Part shown: positions 60,403-64,000 of the stretch, piece after piece
How positions within the stretch are numbered: position 1 is the first letter of the stretch
Layout of the letters: the number at the start of each line of letters is the position of its first letter
DNA from: a virus
Direction: 5' to 3' (one strand)
Length of the DNA stretch: 64,000 bases
Virus record (IMG/VR): IMGVR_UViG_3300042453_004683
Coordinates: 1 to 64,000 of that record
The notes under the pieces: model-generated
What the model was told of the DNA's origin: nothing
Databases searched by the model: none
What the model saw: the letters and a program-made list of their open reading frames with translations, nothing else
Program-made: the position numbers and the translations under genes

Positions 60403-60759
60403 ATGTCCGACACCGAGACCTCCGCCGTCGACACCGAGACCGCCGCCACCTCCACGCGGAAGACGCTCGCCCTGAGCCTCCGCATCCTCGCCCGCGAGCT
60501 GGGCGACAACGTGTTCGACATCAACACCGCCGCCGCCACGCTCAGCATCGGCCGCAACGGCATCAACGCGAAGCTCAACGCGCTGATGCGCTCCGGCGCC
60601 GTCGAGCGCGTCGAGCGCGGCCGCTACCGCATCAGCACCTGCCTCAGCATCGACGAGATCGCCGACGCCCTCGACGCCTCCGACGGCCGCCGGAAGTCCT
60701 GGACCGACGAGCGCCGGCAGAAGGCGAGCGAGACCCGCAAGGCCCGCAGCGCCGCGTGA
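60403..60759 (+). CDS. Winged-helix regulator-like protein, 118 aa
   Basis: GGAG 8 nt upstream. After an acidic Thr-rich start, NTAAATLSIGRNGINAKLNA forms a helix-turn-helix and LMRSGAVERVERGRYRIS a wing. The C-terminus is basic. It could be a transcription factor acting on this phage's promoters or repeats. The gene is monocistronic, tail to tail with the DUF927-type gene. Confidence 0.76.
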   Translation: MSDTETSAVDTETAATSTRKTLALSLRILARELGDNVFDINTAAATLSIGRNGINAKLNALMRSGAVERVERGRYRISTCLSIDEIADALDASDGRRKSWTDERRQKASETRKARSAA

Positions 60760-60795
60760 TGCGAGGTGGCGGGCGTGGAGGTCGCAAGCCCTCCC

Positions 60796-62184
60796 CTACC
60801 CGCTGCCGAACAGCGCCCCGCGGAAGCTGTAGCCGAGGATCGCCGTCTGCCGGCCCCCGATGATGAACTCACGGGCGGTCTGGCAGGCGGCGATCCAGTC
60901 GTTTCCGGCGGCGGCGCGCTTGCCCGTGGCGGACACGTCCACCAGGACGAGCCCCTCCTCCGCCCACTGGCGGAGCAGGACGTTGGCGTTGTTGCCCGTC
61001 TCGCGCGCCCACTGGAGCATCTTCGGCGCGGTGACGAACCCGTCCTCGCCAGGCGACACGGGCCACGCCCCAACGAGCGTCTCCTGCCCGCTGTAGCCGA
61101 GGCCAAGCACCCGGCTCGGCTGGCTCGCCATCCAGGACAGCAGGCCCGCGAGGGCGTGCGCGCCCCGGTCTGTGGCGCCCGCGGTCACCGCGACGCAGGA
61201 CCGCAGCTCCTCGATGAGCGCGAGAGTGTCGACGGGAGCAGCGATCGTGGCGTCGGCGTTCACCATCTCGGCTGCCAGCGCGATGAGCGCGGCGTACCGC
61301 GCGACCCGCCGGACGGTCGCATCCGTCTCGGCTGTACCACCGGCAAACACCGTATGCCACTTGGCGAACTGCCCGACCAGGCGGTTGAGCCCGCCGTCCT
61401 TCGACCGGACGATGCGAACTGCGGCGACGGCGAAACGCTGCCCGATGTGCCCGCTGCCGGCGGCGATCTGCACCTTCAGCGCGGCGACGTCCCGGCCGGC
61501 CTCGGCGGATACGCCCCCGAAAGGCGACCGCGGCAGTGGCAGCAGGCGCGCCTTGGCCCCCGTCCGCGTGCGGGTGAGGTTGAGCAGCAGCTCCTCGTTG
61601 GTCGAGGCCGCGATGGAGTGCCACTCGCGGACGCCTCCCGTCGCGTCGTGCGTGAACCTCCCCTCCTGGAAGGCGTACACGAAGTCGAGGAACGTGGCCG
61701 CGCCGCCCTTGTCGGTGCGCGCCTGCCCCTCGTTGACCAGGAGCGGCAGGTTGCGGAGGACGGCCGCGTGCCGGAGGAGCGCCGCGTCCTTGGTGCGCCA
61801 GCTCTCGCGGAGGCAGCCGGGCGCGCCCCACATGCTCTCCATCGCGGAGAGCGCCACGGTCTTCCCGGTGCCGGACGGTCCGCCGATGTCGAGCACGAAG
61901 GGCTCGATGTCCGCCCCGGCCTCGCGGAGCGGCTCGATGAGGATGGACGCGAGGCTGGCGAGGCACGCGACCTGGAGGCCCGGGTAGCGGCGGACGATCT
62001 CCCAGGCGGCGACCGACGCGGACGGGTCGCCCGTCGGGCGGATCTTGCTGTACGGGAACGTCGACCGCGCCGGCGGGATGAACTTCGGCGCGTGCGGCAT
62101 CGCCGGTCCGAGGCGAAGCGCGGGCAGCATGAAGTGGCCGGTCGGCTGGAACCCGTAGTGGTGCGTCTTGCTTTGATCTGCCAT
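60796..62184 (-). CDS. DUF927-type ATPase/helicase-like protein, 462 aa
   Basis: Walker A GGPSGTGKT (101-109) followed by ALSAMESMWGAP ... WRTKDAALLRHAAVL, Walker B-like LPLLVNEGQ (147-154, with N-E in place of D-E) and GGVREWHSIAASTNEELLL, all in the order typical of DUF927 proteins, which are linked to plasmid and phage replication. Two Trp/Gly-rich segments near the C-terminus may be winged-helix (ARETGNNANVLLRQWAEEG). It probably works in replication with the primase-helicase. Confidence 0.83.
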   Translation of the reverse strand: MADQSKTHHYGFQPTGHFMLPALRLGPAMPHAPKFIPPARSTFPYSKIRPTGDPSASVAAWEIVRRYPGLQVACLASLASILIEPLREAGADIEPFVLDIGGPSGTGKTVALSAMESMWGAPGCLRESWRTKDAALLRHAAVLRNLPLLVNEGQARTDKGGAATFLDFVYAFQEGRFTHDATGGVREWHSIAASTNEELLLNLTRTRTGAKARLLPLPRSPFGGVSAEAGRDVAALKVQIAAGSGHIGQRFAVAAVRIVRSKDGGLNRLVGQFAKWHTVFAGGTAETDATVRRVARYAALIALAAEMVNADATIAAPVDTLALIEELRSCVAVTAGATDRGAHALAGLLSWMASQPSRVLGLGYSGQETLVGAWPVSPGEDGFVTAPKMLQWARETGNNANVLLRQWAEEGLVLVDVSATGKRAAAGNDWIAACQTAREFIIGGRQTAILGYSFRGALFGSG

Positions 62185-62213
62185 ACCCGGAGCATAACCT
62201 GTTCGATTGCCCC

Positions 62214-62242
62214 TTGCACGGTTGGTGGCTTAGTGGTATGTG
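62214..62242 (+). promoter_or_regulatory. Promoter TTGCAC-N17-TATGTG
   Basis: Exact spacing, 37 nt upstream of the ATG at 62280. Confidence 0.64.
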
Positions 62243-62279
62243 ATTGGCGGCGGTCCGCTGGCCGCAAGGAGAACAGAGC

Positions 62280-62639
62280 ATGAGCCCTCACCGATCCGAT
62301 GATCCGCACTACAACTCCGTGGTCTTCGTCAGCACGTCACCTTCGAGGATGTGGGGTCTGGACAACTACGCACAAGCGGTCGCGCGTAGACTGCGTGACG
62401 CCGGATACGTAGTAGTGCTTGACGAAACGGCGCCTCAGCCGCGTGGTGTCTGCTACCGCCGCCACAAGAGTCTGCCCCCGCGCCATCGGATCTTGGAGAT
62501 CCTCCTCGACGAGTTCGAGGCGGGCGTCCATGTGGTGAACGAGGTCTTCAATGATGGTCACCATCACATCACCATAGGGCACGAGGGCGACTGCCCCAGC
62601 GGCGAGCACCATTACATCACCCCTTCCAAGCGTCGCTAA
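62280..62639 (+). CDS. Unknown His-rich protein, 119 aa
   Basis: AAGGAG 9 nt upstream. Contains a helical LDNYAQAVARRLRDAGYVVVL and a C-terminal His-rich segment (NDGHHHITIGHEGDCPSGEH) that could bind metal. Function unknown. Confidence 0.72.
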   Translation: MSPHRSDDPHYNSVVFVSTSPSRMWGLDNYAQAVARRLRDAGYVVVLDETAPQPRGVCYRRHKSLPPRHRILEILLDEFEAGVHVVNEVFNDGHHHITIGHEGDCPSGEHHYITPSKRR

Positions 62640-62650
62640 GGAGAACCACC

Positions 62651-63355
62651 ATGCCCTACAATCGCACCCGCCATCAGGAACTCACCGACGTCCTCAACAA
62701 TGGTCTCGCCCGCGTGGCTGGACCGCAGCTCGTGGACGACTTCACGGACTCCTCCGATGAAGCCTTCGCCTCCATGCTGGATGACGTGCTCGACATCATC
62801 AAGGACCGCCTCAACAACGGGCGCAACTCGGCCGTGGTCGACCTCCTGTTCACGCCCGCGAACATCCTCATGGCCGGCCGCCTCGTCGAGGCGCTGGAGG
62901 AGCGGGGCTTCTACTGCTCCGACATGCGGCACAAGAGCGAGGAACTCCGGGCGGACTACCTGACCTTCGAGGCAGTCCTGCTGCCGCTGAAGGAGGAGGC
63001 TGTCGATGGGCCGGGCGTGATGGAGGCCCAGATGCACGAGGCGGACGTCACCTCCGCAGTGGGCACCACCAACGACATCACGCCCGGGACCGTGGTGAAG
63101 GTCTCCTCGCCCAAGGGGTCGCGTCGGGCGGAGCAGGCGCGAAACGCTCTGCGTACCGCCGGCTACGACGTCATCGCTGATGTGTTTCACCTGACGAACT
63201 GCGCGATCCCCGTGCTGGGCTATCGTGAGGGCGCTCCCGAGGCGGAACGTATCAAGAGGCTTCTCATCGATCTGTTTGGAAGCGCGCGCTCCAATCTCCA
63301 CAACCCCCGCACGGATCTGACGCCGGACACCTACTACGTCCACATCAACGACTGA
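62651..63355 (+). CDS. Unknown protein, 234 aa
   Basis: AGGAG 8 nt upstream. The N-terminal half is helical and acidic (ASMLDDVLDIIKDRLNNG; MAGRLVEALEERGFYCSD); the C-terminal half has a GxxVKVSSPKGSRRAEQARN segment and CAIPVLGYREG. Function unknown; it precedes a helicase in the same operon. Confidence 0.72.
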   Translation: MPYNRTRHQELTDVLNNGLARVAGPQLVDDFTDSSDEAFASMLDDVLDIIKDRLNNGRNSAVVDLLFTPANILMAGRLVEALEERGFYCSDMRHKSEELRADYLTFEAVLLPLKEEAVDGPGVMEAQMHEADVTSAVGTTNDITPGTVVKVSSPKGSRRAEQARNALRTAGYDVIADVFHLTNCAIPVLGYREGAPEAERIKRLLIDLFGSARSNLHNPRTDLTPDTYYVHIND

Positions 63356-63376
63356 CGCACCAGGACGAACCGCACC

Positions 63377-64000
63377 ATGATCCCCCTCTACGGCAACCCG
63401 CACGCGACCTTCACCGTCCGGGCGTCACCGACTTCGCTGATCGACCTGCGCTCCCTGGTCCCTGGCGTCCTCGTCCACGGCAAGGGCGCCCGGCGGTGGG
63501 TCAACGTGACGGCCCTTCGGCCGTGGGATCACCGTGCGGACGGCCCCGAGCCGTTGACGTCGCGCCTCACGGTCGCGGCGCCTGGCGTCACGCTGATCGA
63601 GGGGCACCTCCGCGCCCGCGGCCTCGCCTTCGACGTCAAGGTGAGCGGCGACCTGGAGCCGCTGTCCCGCGGCGGCAAGGACGTCAGCGACGCCATCGTC
63701 GGCCCGCTCATCGAGCGAGGCCGCACCGGCATCCGACGTCTCGCGGACGAGGGCTGGGTCCGCACCGGTCTCGCCGAGCGGGTCTACCCGATGCAGGCCG
63801 AGTTGGTCGGCCGCATCGAGGGCGGCGCGCGGGCGCTCCTGCTCGTCTGGCCCGGCGGCTCGGGCAAGACCTGGGCTGCGCTGCTGGCGGCGTTCACGGC
63901 GATGTCACTCACCCGGGCGCCCATCGTCTGCGTCGTCCCCTCGAATGTCCGCCCCGGCTGGGCGCGGGACGCGGCGCGGATCACCGACACGGAGATCCAT
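63377..64000 (+). CDS. SF2-type helicase, N-terminal part
   Basis: Open from the ATG at 63377 to the right edge (208 codons). Walker A WPGGSGKTWAAL lies near residue 158-169, followed by APIVCVVPSNVRPGWARD, matching motif Ia of SF2 (SNF2-like) helicases. The first 140 residues form an N-terminal domain of unknown role. The rest of the gene is outside the window. Confidence 0.8.
   Translation, partial: MIPLYGNPHATFTVRASPTSLIDLRSLVPGVLVHGKGARRWVNVTALRPWDHRADGPEPLTSRLTVAAPGVTLIEGHLRARGLAFDVKVSGDLEPLSRGGKDVSDAIVGPLIERGRTGIRRLADEGWVRTGLAERVYPMQAELVGRIEGGARALLLVWPGGSGKTWAALLAAFTAMSLTRAPIVCVVPSNVRPGWARDAARITDTEIH

Overview
This window reads as part of the genome of a GC-rich, double-stranded DNA tailed phage, most likely with a podovirus-like (short, non-contractile) tail. 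The evidence is a terminase large subunit, portal, coiled-coil scaffold and HK97-type major capsid protein, followed by an adaptor-like protein, a beta-propeller-like tail nozzle and a run of very large alanine/proline-rich proteins of the ejection (internal virion) type. No tape-measure, sheath or tail-tube gene is visible. Codon third positions are overwhelmingly G/C, genes are tightly packed with ATGA/TGATG/GTGA overlaps, and GTG and TTG starts behind good Shine-Dalgarno sites are common. No tRNA, rRNA, CRISPR array, integrase or lysis gene was recognised. Both ends of the window cut through a gene.

Layout. (1) 1-18489, minus strand: virion structure, read from the capsid gene leftwards through adaptor, nozzle and particle proteins to a giant protein that runs off the left edge. 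(2) 18672-24087, plus strand: TerL, portal, zinc-ribbon protein, small acidic protein, scaffold; this block diverges from the capsid block, with back-to-back promoters between them. (3) 24081-29854, minus strand: a small operon of unknowns, then a 1065-residue primase / zinc-ribbon / SF2-helicase replication protein. (4) 30136-35511: mostly plus-strand DNA-modification genes (N4/N6 methyltransferase, DUF262 protein, cytosine-5 methyltransferase) with small unknowns. (5) 35525-41123, minus strand: several short operons of unknowns, including an HU-like DNA-binding protein, a SAP-like protein and a predicted secreted protein. (6) 41124-43561: a largely non-coding, G-rich, repeat-rich control region holding one membrane-protein gene. 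(7) 43562-54916, plus strand: about 25 small unknown genes, many preceded by their own inverted repeat and a recurrent GGAGTGT leader, ending in thymidylate synthase. (8) 54916-60402: a TerS-like gene on the minus strand, DHFR, a type IIG-like restriction-methyltransferase and a cupin-like protein. (9) 60403-64000: a winged-helix regulator, a DUF927-type ATPase on the minus strand, two unknowns and the N-terminus of a further helicase.

The genes combine into packaging and morphogenesis (regions 1, 2 and the TerS candidate), replication (primase-helicase, DUF927 ATPase, right-edge helicase, ThyA and DHFR for dTMP supply) and DNA modification or restriction evasion (three methyltransferase-type enzymes plus DUF262). 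A striking feature is a set of about 25 promoters, almost all TTGACG-like with a 17-bp spacer and a TAnnnn -10 box, which sit just upstream of operons and decide several start codons. The most unusual stretch is 41.1-53 kb: a long-range inverted repeat, a CTCGAG cluster, three near-identical hairpins with a 7-bp stem and 3-nt loop, and gene-specific inverted repeats.
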